A stretch of DNA of 64,000 bases from assembly GCA_963555705.1 (NCBI GenBank), contig OY743171.1:23244852-23308851 (forward strand), given 5' to 3'. A program made the translations under genes and the position numbers. Every line of letters starts with the position of its first letter. Within the stretch, counting starts at the first letter, position 1. Below, piece by piece: positions 38,216-49,731 of the stretch. A model generated the notes under the pieces. The model did no database searches and was not told the DNA's origin. It was given only the letters and a program-made list of their open reading frames with translations. The DNA is from Ligustrum vulgare. Lineage: Eukaryota; Streptophyta; Magnoliopsida; Lamiales; Oleaceae.

Positions 38216-39691
38216 ATAATTGATTTTAGACATGGCAAAACCAGTTTTATGAAGTTGTGATGAGATGTTGAGATTATGAGTGATATGATTTTATTGAGAC
38301 TTCTATGAGAAAAATTATGAAATTTGAGATTTAAAGATTTGATTCTTAATTATTAGGAATTAAGGAATGGATATTGTGTTTGAGTAAGTGAATTATTCCT
38401 CTATTTTGAGAGAAATTTATAATGTTGTTTGATCTTGTAACTAAGAAATTTTGGGATTATGATTTGTCATATATTTATAAGTATGACTAATGGGTGGTCA
38501 TTTGAGCCAATTAATGTATTGAAGGAAGTGAGATATTGATATTGGAAACTATGATTGAAATTGTTATGTTGAGGAATTAAGAATTGATTTTCTGGGATAT
38601 CAAGGTATACATGAAGTTATGTGATGACTTGATGCGTATATTGGGAAATGTCAAGTCATATTTTGAAAAGATGAGTGAAGACAAATGTTATGGCATTATT
38701 GGAAAGAATTTTAATTATTCTTAGGAACTTATTGATTATTAGTGAGAAATGATCACTTATATTAGAGAATATTATAAATCATGATGGTAAGCGATAATAC
38801 TGTTGATTTATTTTGGAAGTTGATTGATAGATGATGTGTTAAAGATTGGGTTATTTACATGCAATATGATTATTTGGGAAGTCAGTTATCATTATTGGGA
38901 GATATTGAAAGTATTTTACAGTGAGATGCCTTAAAGGAGTAACCATTTGTTCGAAATGAGAATTTGGGGACATATGATTGAAGGTTTGAGATTATGTGAG
39001 ATAATGATGATTTTCATAAGGTCATTTGAATATAAAAGGTACAAGAGATAATTATAAGGAATAATACGATTGCTATCATGGTGAGAACTGAATGTGACGA
39101 TGTATTGAGATTATGAAATAAGTTGACTTTCCATGAATAAGTTATGCTATATTTGGTTTTAAGTGGAATTCGAAGAAAGATGAATTTCAGTCATGGAAAA
39201 TAAATCAGATTTCATCGTAATTTGAATGATTCATTGAGGTACGTTAAGTTTTCATTGATGATACTAAAATATCATATGAGAGATTGTTGGATGAAATTGA
39301 TGAAAGAGTGACAATGGTAGAATCCAAGATTTATTGAGTTTGAGAGATTGATATAAAATCTTAATGAGTATATTGACGTAAAAGGTTCGTGTGAAGGATA
39401 TGATGGTTATTATGTTGTAATCTTAGAGAGATTGATATGATTACTTGAGGTCAGTTGTGGGACTTTTACTTATAATGGGATTGTATCTTTGGATTAAGTA
39501 AACTTGATGAGGAATTCTATATGAATCACAAAAGTTTTATTCATTGGTGATAGGTCAATGATTTATATTTATAAAATACTTGGTTAGAGTATTGTTGTTA
39601 TGATGATTTTGGAAAGCATGGATTTTTAAATTAGTACCGTGGCTTTAGTTTTAAGATGAGTGTATGATGCTGAATACTTGATTACAATATG
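38216..39691. other. Unrecognised internal DNA of the Tekay-like element
   Basis: AT-rich, full of short gattatgag- and ttgagatt-like words and without an ORF. It occupies the place where RT, RNase H and integrase should be, so it is either extremely decayed pol or replacement DNA. Confidence 0.35.
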
Positions 39692-40034
39692 TAAGTTATG
39701 GTATTTCCCTGTGATTAGTTTTTATCATGTTTTCATGAGTTTATAAATTTATACTTCAAGTTATTTTGTTGAAGAGTTTGGGAAATGCATGAATTGGTTT
39801 TGGCGATGATGAATGTGATTGTGATGTGATTGATGTTTAAATTTTTAAAATGGTTTTGATGTCCCTCTACAGGTTTGCTATGTCCAATTTATAGAGGAGA
39901 CTCTGCCGAAATTTCGGTAAAATTTTATAGTAGATAAATGAACATTTTAATTGTGTAAACGACTTAATTCCGCATTTAATGTGAATGGAAGTTAACACGC
40001 CTAGGTTTTAGACTCTTTAACTTGGGGTGTTACA
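39692..40034 (+). repeat. Truncated 3' LTR copy
   Basis: 343 bp matching the last 343 bp of the 5' LTR with few differences (e.g. gggcgttaca against gggtgttaca). The first 2.4 kb of the LTR is missing. The close similarity contrasts with the heavy decay of the internal region. Confidence 0.75.
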
Positions 40035-41177
40035 GATAGGGAGGCTAAGGACGCCTCAGTGCCACCTATCTTGTCCGAAGTCATATCTGAGCAGTTATTG
40101 GAGGAGGAGCCTGCCCCCTTGAAGAGGCTAAAAAGGGGTAAGGGAAAGGAGTCTACTTCTGCGCCTCCGCCACCAATGGTTGACGAACTGGAGGATGAGC
40201 CAACTATGCCCATTGCAGGGTTGGCCTATGAGGTGACACCGGAGGGGGCAGAAGAACTTAGACATATTAAAACAAGCGTTCTCCCCAAAGATGTCACTTT
40301 CATCCCTTCTCTATTTGACTCCCCCAGTTCTCCTTCAGCCCGGGCCGCCTTCATTACTGAGCAGTTTTGGACAGAGGGCTGGTCTGCTTTCTCCTCCAGC
40401 GTTAGTCCGTCCCGGAAGTTGCTTGCCGCCAAGGCCATGAATGTCAGGGCGTTGGCCCTTATTGACGAGGTGGAGTCGTCTGTGGATGAGGCGCAGAGAG
40501 ACAAAAAGAATGCTGAGACTGCTCTCCTGCACGCGGACAATATGCTCAAGGAGATCAATGACCTCAAGGAACAGCTATCCATAGCCCGCAAATCTTCTTC
40601 AAAAGAGAGGGCTAATGCGAAGCGCCTCCAAGAGGAGAATGACAAATTGAAGCATGACCTCCATGCCTCTGAATCAGACGTGGCAACATTGTGCAAAAAA
40701 CTGGATGATTCTAACCGTGCACAGTCCATCGCCTCTGAGGCTCTGACCGCCGCCAATGCAGCCAAGTCCAGGTTGGAAGCCGAGGTGGTAGCAGCTAATG
40801 AAGAATTGGGGAGGGAGCAAGAGGCTAAGGCAAAGGCGGAGGAGGACCTTGCCTCTCTAGAAAAGCACATGCAAACGAGGATCACTGAAGTGCTAGAGAA
40901 GACTGTTACGACACGGGTGGAGAATGCTTTGAATACTAGAGTGTCGGAGGCTGTCCAGAATTTCAAAGATACCTTTGAAGAGACCCCTGAGTACGAGGCC
41001 ATGCAGCGGGTTTTTGGGAACTTAGGGGCTAGGATGGCTTTAGGGGACGTGAAGGAAGCCTTTCCAACTTTGGATTTATCCTCCATTGAAGCATTCTACC
41101 CCGAGCCTCAAGATGCTCCTGCAGATCCTCCTGATGCATCCAGCAAGGGCTCTCCAGAAGGCATCCCTCCACAATGA
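40035..41177 (+). pseudogene. Tat-element antisense ORF, 3' exon (coiled coil)
   Basis: An open reading of about 380 codons that continues the gene interrupted at 34,328. It has a basic patch (RLKRGKGK, near residue 23 of the part from 40,059), an acidic/proline linker and then a long heptad-rich coiled coil (about residues 135-290, with Ala/Lys/Glu repeats). It ends with a Pro/Ser-rich tail at a TGA (41,175-41,177). A T-rich stretch and aataa-like sequence follow within 150 bp, fitting a 3' end. The 5' part of the exon is missing, because simply joining 34,328 to 40,035 does not keep the frame. The coiled coil suggests self-association; the function is unknown. Confidence 0.65.
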
Positions 41178-42466
41178 TCCCTTCCTACTTTTGCCTTTTT
41201 GTTGGGTAGTTTAGTTTTAGTTGTTTTCTTCTCTTCTTTTTTTTTTTTTTTTTTGTAAGTGCCCCGGCACCTGATATTGTAAGTATAACCTTCCTTTTAT
41301 TTATCAATGCCTCATTTTTATGAATGGAATGTTTTATTTATATTTCAGCGTAGCAACGTTTCTAATCTGCTTAAGCATGAGTATTCCCAACTACGAATGC
41401 TTCATAATTGTAAGATGATATGTGGGACATTGTAAATGTCTGTTTGTAAACATCTTGATTTGTAAAATGCACCTATTGTAAATGTCTGTCTGTAAATTTC
41501 TTGATTTGTAAAATGCACCTGATTTGGAGCAGCTCGGACAAGCATAACTTAGTTCGGCTGGAGGGGCTCCTGTGCCTTTCCTCTTCGGCCATTAGCCCGA
41601 GGCGATATCTAAACCTTTGGTCATGGATGGCCATATTTTGGGCATGCTAGTCCCTCAAATCCGATGTGGTCATTCACGAACGGATCGAATTTGTCATCAT
41701 TTCGTAGCAATAATTCTATTCAAGTTTAATCATTTGCTATACCCCCAGATCCGGCACAGTTGAGGTACCTATGTTTGCTAATTAGATCTGATCTTGGCCA
41801 ACCTTTGAGCGATTTTACCTTAAAACTCTGTGACACCTACATTTACAACTTTGTATGAACCTCTGTTAATGTCGCAGTGTAAATTCACCCTAGTCCCTTG
41901 TTTTTAACAAAGTTCATGCCTGGCGGAGGCGTGTGGTATTTACGGAAAAAATAAAATAAGAATTTTTTACGTTTGTCTTTTACGCTTATGCACACAACAC
42001 TTAGTATATGTATGTCTTGCAAATGCTTTGTCCGGATGTATGAACTAACATAACGCACCAAGGATTTCGATTTATATGACAACATTTGGTTATATTTGAA
42101 TGATTCCAAACGTATTGCACGGTGAATGACGGTGAATGAATGCAGCACCTTAGATTCGAGTGGTTCGAGACATTTATGTTTACCAATGAGATCTGATTTT
42201 GACAAACATTTAAACATCCATAAGCCATACTTTGTAAAGTCTGTGTGTGCAGTTTTGGTTGTACTAAGATCTTTTTGGTGCTAATGCATTCAATTTCTTA
42301 CGCAACGGCTGTAGTGTAGGCTTATAAGAGTCCCTTGTTTGTAATAAACTTCATGCATGACGAATACGCATGGCTAATTAGTATTTGGTGCAATCCTCAT
42401 CATAATTAACTAGCGATTTCATACAATCATGCGGCAACGCTGTGCCTCATTGAAGTGGAATTTGAC
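41178..42466. other. Spacer between antisense gene and integrase
   Basis: Non-coding. It includes a roughly 48-bp tandem duplication (attgtaaatgtctgt...aaaatgcacct, 41,430-41,521) and a copy of the ctagtccctcaaatccg motif at 41,647 that also appears near 32,275, 43,255 and 43,900. It lies between two convergent coding regions. Confidence 0.45.
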
Positions 42467-43168
42467 TTATTGAAAATAGCGACGAAGGTGATCTGTGTTC
42501 CAAGGGTTACACAAAGGAACCCTGGATAAATCTTCAATTATGTAGGTCCCAGGTACCACCTCGGCCGTGATCCTGTAAGGGCCTTCCAAGTTAGGACCCA
42601 AAGTCCCTACTCCTGGTTTTTGAGTTGAAGGAAGAACCTTTTTTAGGATTAGGTCCCCAATATTAAAGCGTCGCCCTTTCACCCTTTTATTGTAGTATCG
42701 AGCCATCTTTTCCTGGTATTTGGCCATTACCTCTTGGGAATTACTCCGCTTTTCCATGAGGAAGTCTAAACCGGCCCTTTGCGCTTCCTCGTTCCTAACT
42801 TCGTCATAATGAATTTGACGAAGCGAAGGAATTCCGGTTTCGACGGGGCATACCGCCTCGGCTCCGTAAGCCAGCGAGAAGGGTGTTTCAGCAGTAGCGG
42901 TGTGCGAGGTGGTTCGAAGCGCCCATAACACCTGTGGGAGTTCATCTACCCACGCGCCCTTTCTGAATTCCAACTTCATTTTCAGGGTGTTTTTTATGGT
43001 CTTCTTCACCGCTTCGACCTGTCCGTTGGCTTGTGGGTGATGTGGAGATGAGAACAGCTTCCTAATTCCCAGATCGTCACACAACTCATCCAGGCTTCTG
43101 TTTTTGAACTGTTTCGCATTGTCACTAACCAGCAAATTTGGTATCCGCAGTTTTGGCCTATAAGTCAT
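42467..43168 (-). pseudogene. Ty3/gypsy (Tat-type) integrase, C-terminal part
   Basis: 234 codons ending NTDHLRRYFQ, a C-terminus typical of the Tat lineage. The second catalytic aspartate (D16 in LVSDNAKQF) and the glutamate (E52 in HPQANGQVEA) are visible, followed by the GPY/F-type region (LGPNLEGPYRI). Integrase inserts the cDNA into the host chromosome. The first aspartate, the zinc-binding domain and all upstream pol are missing; similarity stops near 43,150, so the apparent start is internal. Its minus orientation, with the plus-strand coiled-coil gene downstream of it, is the layout of Tat elements with an antisense ORF. Confidence 0.8.
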
Positions 43169-43189
43169 GATTAGGCGACTAGATGTTTT

Positions 43190-43869
43190 GTGGCTCCCTT
43201 GGTGGGCCCATATAGATGACGTGTCATGTCCAATTTAGTTATGGTCGTAACCCTCTAGTCCCTCAAGTCTGGTTGGTTCATTTATGTGCGAACCGGACTT
43301 GAAAATATAAGGGATCGAAGATGATGGAGTGTGTGTATACTCTAAGAAATAACCAAAACACAATATATCTAAAAAATCCTTATTGCAAGACATAACCAGA
43401 ATGGAAAAAATAGAATATATTTTACATGGTAAAACATCGCCGATGAGGAATAATATAGGCACATGGGGCCCACACTTTAATATAGTTTGGACACTTGGGT
43501 CCTTATTTGAACACTTGACAACCCTTTCAAGTAGGCTTTTCTTGGTTATATTAAGAGAGTATTGGGCTGTGTTATTCAAATTTTGAAAGTGCATCTTTTA
43601 TCCCAACAAAAAGAATACTCGAGTGTGCTTCGAACTTATGAAGACATATAAGCTCATAGTAATATCCCAAGCATGCCTCAAATAGGAGGGAAATTATAAG
43701 GTTTTCTTCAATAACATTGAAGGTCTTACTCCTAGATGTGTGAGGGCTAATAGCCCGTCTGGATTGCAGAGAGTATACGCTTAATTCAAGCGACTGGAGG
43801 GCTTACAAGCCTGTCTCGTTTTGATATGTATATCTCTGGAGAATATGAAACAAAGTATATATACATTGT
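43190..43869. other. Unassigned DNA right of the integrase
   Basis: Contains one ctagtccctcaa motif (43,255) and AT-rich text. The ORFs at 43,235-43,594 (-) and 43,383-43,586 (+) overlap each other and have no recognisable domain. Confidence 0.3.
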
Positions 43870-44475
43870 GTCTCGTGTTGACATGCATGTATATGCTCTC
43901 TAGTCCCTTAAATTTGGATGTCCCAGGCATTCATGGATGGGGTTCGACCTGGTTAACGCCCAGCCGATGTGCTGTATACTCAGCCGGGGCGCTTTATGGC
44001 GTTGACCAGAAGAGAGAGATGGAGTCAGTGATGGGACACTACCTTTACCTAGACGTGACAGGCGCCCATCCCCTACGAAATGTAGCAATGATTACGGTTG
44101 AAAAGCAAGATTGTCACATCCATAAGCTAGGGTGATGACAAGTGTAAAGTATGCCACGTGTCGCAATCCGAGACAAGAAGTTCCACTATAAATGAAGCAC
44201 AATCGTCTCCAAGTAAGAGGTTGGTTAGCAATTTCTCACTCTTAACTCTATACTTCTCTCACTCCCTTTTCTCTCTTCTACACATTTATATTTCCCGCAC
44301 CCAATATACATTTTCCTAAAATGAGTACTGACTTAGGCATCGGAGTGCAAACGGGAGCCACCTCGGCCCCCTTTGCATACTGATTGTTTGTCACAGTGCG
44401 CAGGAGATCCACGTGTTCAAGAGGGAGGAGCTGAGACGTGTTGGTCCATGGTCCATCCGGATTTTGTGGTCAACA
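43870..44475 (+). mobile_element. Gypsy (Tat-type) LTR right part
   Basis: A TATA box (ctataaat, 44,186-44,193), a pyrimidine-rich leader, the U5 signature actgacttaggcatcggag (44,327-44,345) and an end at tggtcaaca (44,475) make a plus-oriented LTR with U3, R and U5. No PBS follows; a MITE begins directly after. It is oriented opposite to the neighbouring integrase, so it is a separate solo or truncated LTR, or the product of an inversion. The left edge is approximate. Confidence 0.6.
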
Positions 44476-44479
44476 AATT

Positions 44480-44670
44480 TAATTTATAATCATTACAAAA
44501 ATTTAAAATACACAATTTTTCATACTACTTTTTAACCATCCACATTTTCTCTCTCCAATTTTTAATCCTTCATCTTACCTAGAAAATACAAATAAATCAA
44601 CAAATAATTTCAATTCCTTGATTTGACACAAAACATTCCATTTATTTGCCAATTAATTTTTAAAAAACAG
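44480..44670. mobile_element. MITE, family B
   Basis: Contains aatttataatcattacaaaa, ctactttttaaccatccaca and cttacctagaaaatacaaa, matching the copies at 28,020-28,110 and 16,650-16,800. Confidence 0.5.
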
Positions 44671-44859
44671 GGCCTTAACTATCACTTTCTAAAACTAGCG
44701 AACTTAATATTTTTTTTTAAAAAAGAATTCCAGTGTTTAATAATTAAAACTAAAACATAATTATCTATTATAAATTATATTAAAATTAATATAATATATT
44801 AAAATAAAAACTCAAACATTTTAAAAAAAAAGGCTTCAATGTCACAACCTCCCTCATCC

Positions 44860-46260
44860 CCACCCCACCCCACTCTAACATCCAAAAATGAGTTTTTTTT
44901 CCTCAATGTTCCCCACCCCCATCCCACCCCCGTCCCTTTCCATCCCATCCCATCCCAGTCGCAAAGTCGCAATTGATCACACAAAATTACAATTATAAAT
45001 TTACTCCCAAATTTCACCACAACCACCTCACCTAGCCCAACCCACCCATCCCATCCCATCCCACCCCGCCCCACACCACACCACACCACAAAGTCACAGT
45101 TGGTCACACAAAGTCACAGTCCAAAGACATTTACAAATTTAGTCACAAATTTCACTCCATCCTGCCTACCCCACCACACCCCCAAAGTCATAGATGGTCA
45201 CACAAAGTCACAATAACAAATTTATTCGCAAATTTCACTGTAATCTCATCTCACCCCCACAACCCACCACACTATGTAAAAGTCATAGTTTGTTACACAA
45301 AGTCATATTTATAAATTTAGTCACAAATTTGACGTACCCCACCCACCCGCAAAGTCACGGTGTGTCACACAATTACATAACCCACCCAACCAAGTCACAG
45401 TTGATTTCACTAAGTCATAATTTGATCACAGTTACAAATTTAATCACTAATCTCTACCCACGCCTCATCCACAAAATCACAATTGGCCACAATACAAATT
45501 TAGTTGCAAATTTCACTGCAATGTCACCCCACTCCACTCACCCCATCCCACCTGCAAAGTCACAGTAGGTCATTCAAAGTTACAGTTCGGTCACAATTAC
45601 AAAGTTAGTTGCAAAATTCACCCACCCCACCCCACCCCACCGATAAGTCACAATTGGTCATGCAGTCACAGTTTGGTCATACAAGGTCACAGTTCGTTCG
45701 CAAAAAGTAGCAGATTGGTCACACAAGGTCACAGTTGGTCACACAAAGTCACAATTTGGTCACATAAAGTTATAGTTTGATCATATAAGGTTACAGTTCG
45801 GTCGCACGAGGTTACAGTTCGGTCACAGAAGGTCATATTTGACACAACTGTAAGTCACATCACGTCTTCATTCAATGGTCACACAAAGTCACAGTTAATC
45901 ACAATTTCTAATATAATTGATTACAATCTCCCACAATTGGTCACATAATATTTATTTATTGGGCACAATTTACGCATTTCTTGATTAAAAATTAATCAAT
46001 ATTTTTTTATCACGATCATTCATAATTGGTCATATATTATTTATTTATTAGTCACAACTTACTCGTTTTCTTAGTCATATCTCATGCTAATCACAAGTCG
46101 CACAAAGTCACAATTAATTAATATTTTGGTTACAATCTGTAATCATTACAAATCTCAATTGTTATAAGTCACACATAGTCACATTTAGTAGACATTTTGG
46201 TCACAATTATCAAATAATTGGTTACAGTTGCCTATAATTGATTACAATCACTTTTCAAGT
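44860..46260. repeat. Degenerate minisatellite (gtcacagttggtcacacaaa with C-rich blocks)
   Basis: Two modules alternate: C-rich blocks (ccaccccacccc) and blocks of agtcacagttggtcacaca and ttacaaatttagtcacaaat. Between 44,860 and 45,660 they alternate with a rough 80-110 bp period; from 45,660 to 46,260 only the gtcaca module continues, at a shorter period of about 17-22 bp. ORFs here are repeat-driven and not genes. Confidence 0.75.
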
Positions 46261-46289
46261 CACACCCCACCTCAACACACCCCCACCCC

Positions 46290-46970
46290 ACCCCTATAAT
46301 CTCCTCCTCTACTACTACCATTGTCCCTGCAGCGGCGACATGCCATCGCACACAGTTCATCCTCATGGTAGCAACAACCACCTCGAAGCCATCACAACTC
46401 CACTTAGGCAACACCCCTATAATTTCCTCCACACTACCACTAACACCATCCCTGCAGTAGGGACAGCCACCACACACGATGCATCCTCACGATAACAACA
46501 ACCACCTCAAAGCCATCACCGCTCCACACAGGAAACACCACCACAAGATCTCGGCTATCACCGCACACAATCGCAGCCATTGACGCCCACCACCACCGCT
46601 CCACATAGGCGAACCTTTAAAGATCTTGCACCACAACCTGTACTGATCACACCATCGCCTGCACCCAACGCACCACCACTGCCTGCAGTGATGATGTCGT
46701 TGCTTGAGGATACCAGCAACAAGATCGTCCCTGCTACATCCCAAAGGCTTCTCGTGACTCTTCGTCAATTGTGAAACGTCAACAGCGAGACGGTAGAGAG
46801 GTAGAGGTCACCAGTTGCTGGGTAGGGTTTGAACCTGGTAGATCTAAGGTTGACGACGATCTCGATGCTATGTCGCCGTCTTCTAGGTGGGGGATGGGGG
46901 GGGGGAGAGAGGTCTCTAGTGTGGTATTGATTAATGATTTTGTGATTTCTCAAGGTTTGATTTGGTAGTA
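46290..46970. repeat. C-rich duplicated tract, then unique GC-richer DNA
   Basis: A 123-bp unit (tataatctcctcc...catcacaactccac) starting near 46,294 is repeated near 46,417, with a partial third copy (about 46,540-46,600). 46,690-46,970 is GC-richer and open in both directions over short stretches; it includes a G run (46,898-46,906). I recognise no protein. Confidence 0.5.
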
Positions 46971-48039
46971 TTTAGTTAATAAAATATTTTATTAATAAAT
47001 TTTAATTAGGTAATTAACACCTGATTTTTAAACAAGTAAACTTCACCACCTTATTTCTAAAATGTGATCTTTAAATGTAGGCCTCCATGTAATTTTCCCT
47101 ATAGTTTTCTTTGTGATAATAGATATTCAGGTAGTTATATTCTAATAGTAGGCAATATTTATCTTTAGCCTTTGTTGATGGTAATTGCGAAACACAAACT
47201 TACTGAAAATTGTTCATCTATCATTTGAATGGATATAATTCATCATTTGATGGAATTAATGGAATACACAGAAGGAAAACTTGTTTTTCATCATGTTGTC
47301 CAACGATTATTTTGGCATAGATAACATCTTTTTAGATCACAATAAATCACTTTTGCTTCATGACAAAGATCGTCCATATTCTTTAAGAGTATACGAATAC
47401 ATTTTCTTTTTAAGATTAACTTATATGGTATACTTATGATCTCATCTTGATAAAATTGATTTGCATCGTCAAAATCTTCACTTCCTTTTGGAAATAACTC
47501 AATTAGCTTGTCATTGAGATAGTCAACATACTAATTTTTTGTTAAAATAATTTCATTTTGTATCATTAAATCTGAAGAAGTTGCATACAATAATATGTAG
47601 TTTTATAGCAAAAAATTAATGTAATGAATTACATTATTAATGTTATTAATTAATAATGATGGTATTGGTAAGAGAGGCATTCATTCTAATTGTCTTGGTC
47701 GTGTAATTATTGAATATGAAAATCAATGAAATAGTACGTGTAAAATGTCATAAACATATTAATTCATATATTAATCTACATTAATGTAATTGTATTGTAT
47801 GTAAATGTGAATTAAAATTTGTAAAATTATAACATGATTTTCTTAAAAATCTACAATAAAAACTATAATAATAAATTAGCACAAAACTTAAAAAAAAATA
47901 TTGAAAAGAGCACCCAAATAATAAAAAGATAGAAGAGGTAAATGTGAATTAAAAATATTAAAATATTTTCTCATGTAACCTATGAAAATAAAAATCATGA
48001 ATTAATGAAATTGTAATTTTATGACTTGAACTCATTGTG

Positions 48040-48071
<32 letters not shown>

Positions 48072-48253
48072 GGAATTTGAGTAATCAATTCGTGTTTTAA
48101 AATTTTGTATGTAATATTTTTAAGTATTATATTTATATATTATAGTCATATTGTTATAATAATATTTATAAAATGATGAAGTAATTTTTCTTCTTTTCTT
48201 AATCTCAATGGTAAATAAATGGAAAAAAAAAAAAGTATAAACATATTATCATT

Positions 48254-48294
<41 letters not shown>

Positions 48295-49020
48295 ATAAAA
48301 AATAATATTATAAAATTGTAAATTGTTAGGTAATAAATGAATTTATAGTAAATAAATGAGAAAGTATAATAACATGAAGTTATAGTACAACATTGTAATT
48401 GTTAGTTAATAAATTAATATTTAATTTTATTAAATAGGAAGGTAAGTGTATATTGGATATATAGCTAAATATATAAGTGTAAAATAAGAAATCATGAGTT
48501 TTTCACTCATCCCAAATGGGTCATATATCTTAAGTATTATATTAAGATAATAATATTTTTTAAATGATGAAGTAGATTCTTTTCTTTTCTTAATAGTAAA
48601 TAAATGAAAAAATATAATAATATAAAACTATATTAGAAAATTATAAATTGTTAGATTGTAATATAATAAATTAATTAATTTAATATTAAATAAATAATAT
48701 GAAATTATATTATAATATTATAAATTATATTATAATATTTAATATTTTTTAAATGATGAAGTAATTTTTTTCTTTTCTTAATAGTAAATAAATGAAAAAA
48801 TATACTAATATGAAACTATATTACAAAATTATAAATTGTTAGATTGTAATATAATAAATTAATTTAATATTAGATAAAAAAAATATGAAATTATATTATA
48901 ATATTATAAATAATAAATTAACATTTAATGTTATTAATTAAGGGGTAAGGATATATTGGATATATAACTAAATATATAAAGGTAAAATGGGAAATCAAAA
49001 GTTTTTCTCTAATCCCCACT
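46971..49020. other. AT-rich intergenic DNA with microsatellites and tandem blocks
   Basis: No gene is supported. (TTA)n occupies 48,040-48,071 and (GAT)n 48,255-48,294. A block beginning aaatgatgaagtaattttt recurs at about 48,170, 48,571 and 48,750, and ggatatatagctaaatatat recurs near 48,456 and 48,957, so a unit of some hundreds of bases has been tandemly duplicated. Confidence 0.6.
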
Positions 49021-49061
49021 TTTAATATATGTATGCATGTATGTATGTATGCATGCATGCA

Positions 49062-49693
49062 GGGGCGGAACTAGTCATTGGCTTTAGTCCGCCCTTGATT
49101 TTTTTTTTATTCATCTATGAATTCCTATTTTATCAAGTTCAAGTGCCTAATAATTTCCTAACTTCTTCAACCCAAGCCTAGTAGATTTTAGCCATAAGCT
49201 CAACTAATTATACACATTTCATCCAAAAACATAAGACACAAGATTTTCTTATGCATTTGCAAACTTTTCCAACCCAAGCCTAATAGGTTTTCTTATGCAT
49301 TTACAAATTTCGAAATAACATCACTCACTCACCTCTTCATAAATTGCTTATTTTGTATATTGTTTGTGGAATTTTTCTTAACAAAAAGGAAGGTTTAGAC
49401 AATTGAGATCTTATGTCTTCGGTCTATGAACGCAGCTTCCTTTTCAGTCCTCCTCGTGAGTTATGTCAAATGCTGATTGGCTTCCGAAACATAGATGTTA
49501 CTTTTTTTTATCTCTTAGATATTTTATATTGTGTTATATTTACGTGTTTTGTCTGAGTTATTCCTATTTTTTGCTCAATTTTTTTTTTTTTTTTTTTTTG
49601 CTTGGGGGCTCTGTCCCCGAACAGCCGGGAGGGAGCCTTCCATCCACCCCATATTTTTCTAACTTATTACGTTTAAATGTTTTAGTTCGGCCC
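49062..49693. mobile_element. Short TIR element (GGGGCGGAACTAG ends)
   Basis: The left end ggggcggaactag (49,062-49,074) pairs with the right end ttagttcggccc (49,682-49,693). It is 632 bp, non-coding, and lies between atgtatg/atgcatgc simple repeats that make the target duplication unreadable. A T run (49,580-49,599) lies inside. A non-autonomous DNA transposon is likely; the superfamily is undecided. Confidence 0.4.
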
Positions 49694-49731
49694 TTGTATG
49701 TATGTAAATGTAAATGTAGATGTAAATTGTA

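Larger units (their letters stand above)
34329..40034 (+). mobile_element. Decayed chromovirus/Tekay-like Ty3/gypsy element inserted in the antisense gene
   Basis: A 5' LTR of about 2.76 kb ends GGGGCGTTACA at 37,093 and is followed by a PBS complementary to initiator Met tRNA (tggtatcagagct, 37,098-37,110). Internal DNA with broken protease/RT follows, then a truncated 3' LTR copy at 39,692-40,034, which matches 36,751-37,093 closely at an offset of 2,941. The proposed left end TGTTCGC at 34,329 rests on resemblance to the terminus of the 13,382-16,258 element in reverse. The flanking 5-mers (gcgtc, gatag) do not match, so the insertion has been rearranged since it arrived. Confidence 0.6.

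Noticed and set aside
40226..41086. 286-codon minus-strand ORF
   Set aside because: Antisense shadow of the coiled-coil exon; the plus frame has the heptads, a splice context and a 3' end.
43821..44135. 104-codon plus-strand ORF before the Tat-type LTR promoter
   Set aside because: It lies in U3 DNA upstream of the LTR TATA box and shows no protein family features.
44799..45568. ORFs of 102 and 124 codons in the minisatellite
   Set aside because: Repeat-driven open frames on both strands; Gly/Trp-rich or Thr/His-rich strings only.
45660..46260. CRISPR-like array appearance of regularly spaced gtcaca repeats
   Set aside because: Units are degenerate, spacers are not unique, and this is eukaryotic minisatellite DNA.
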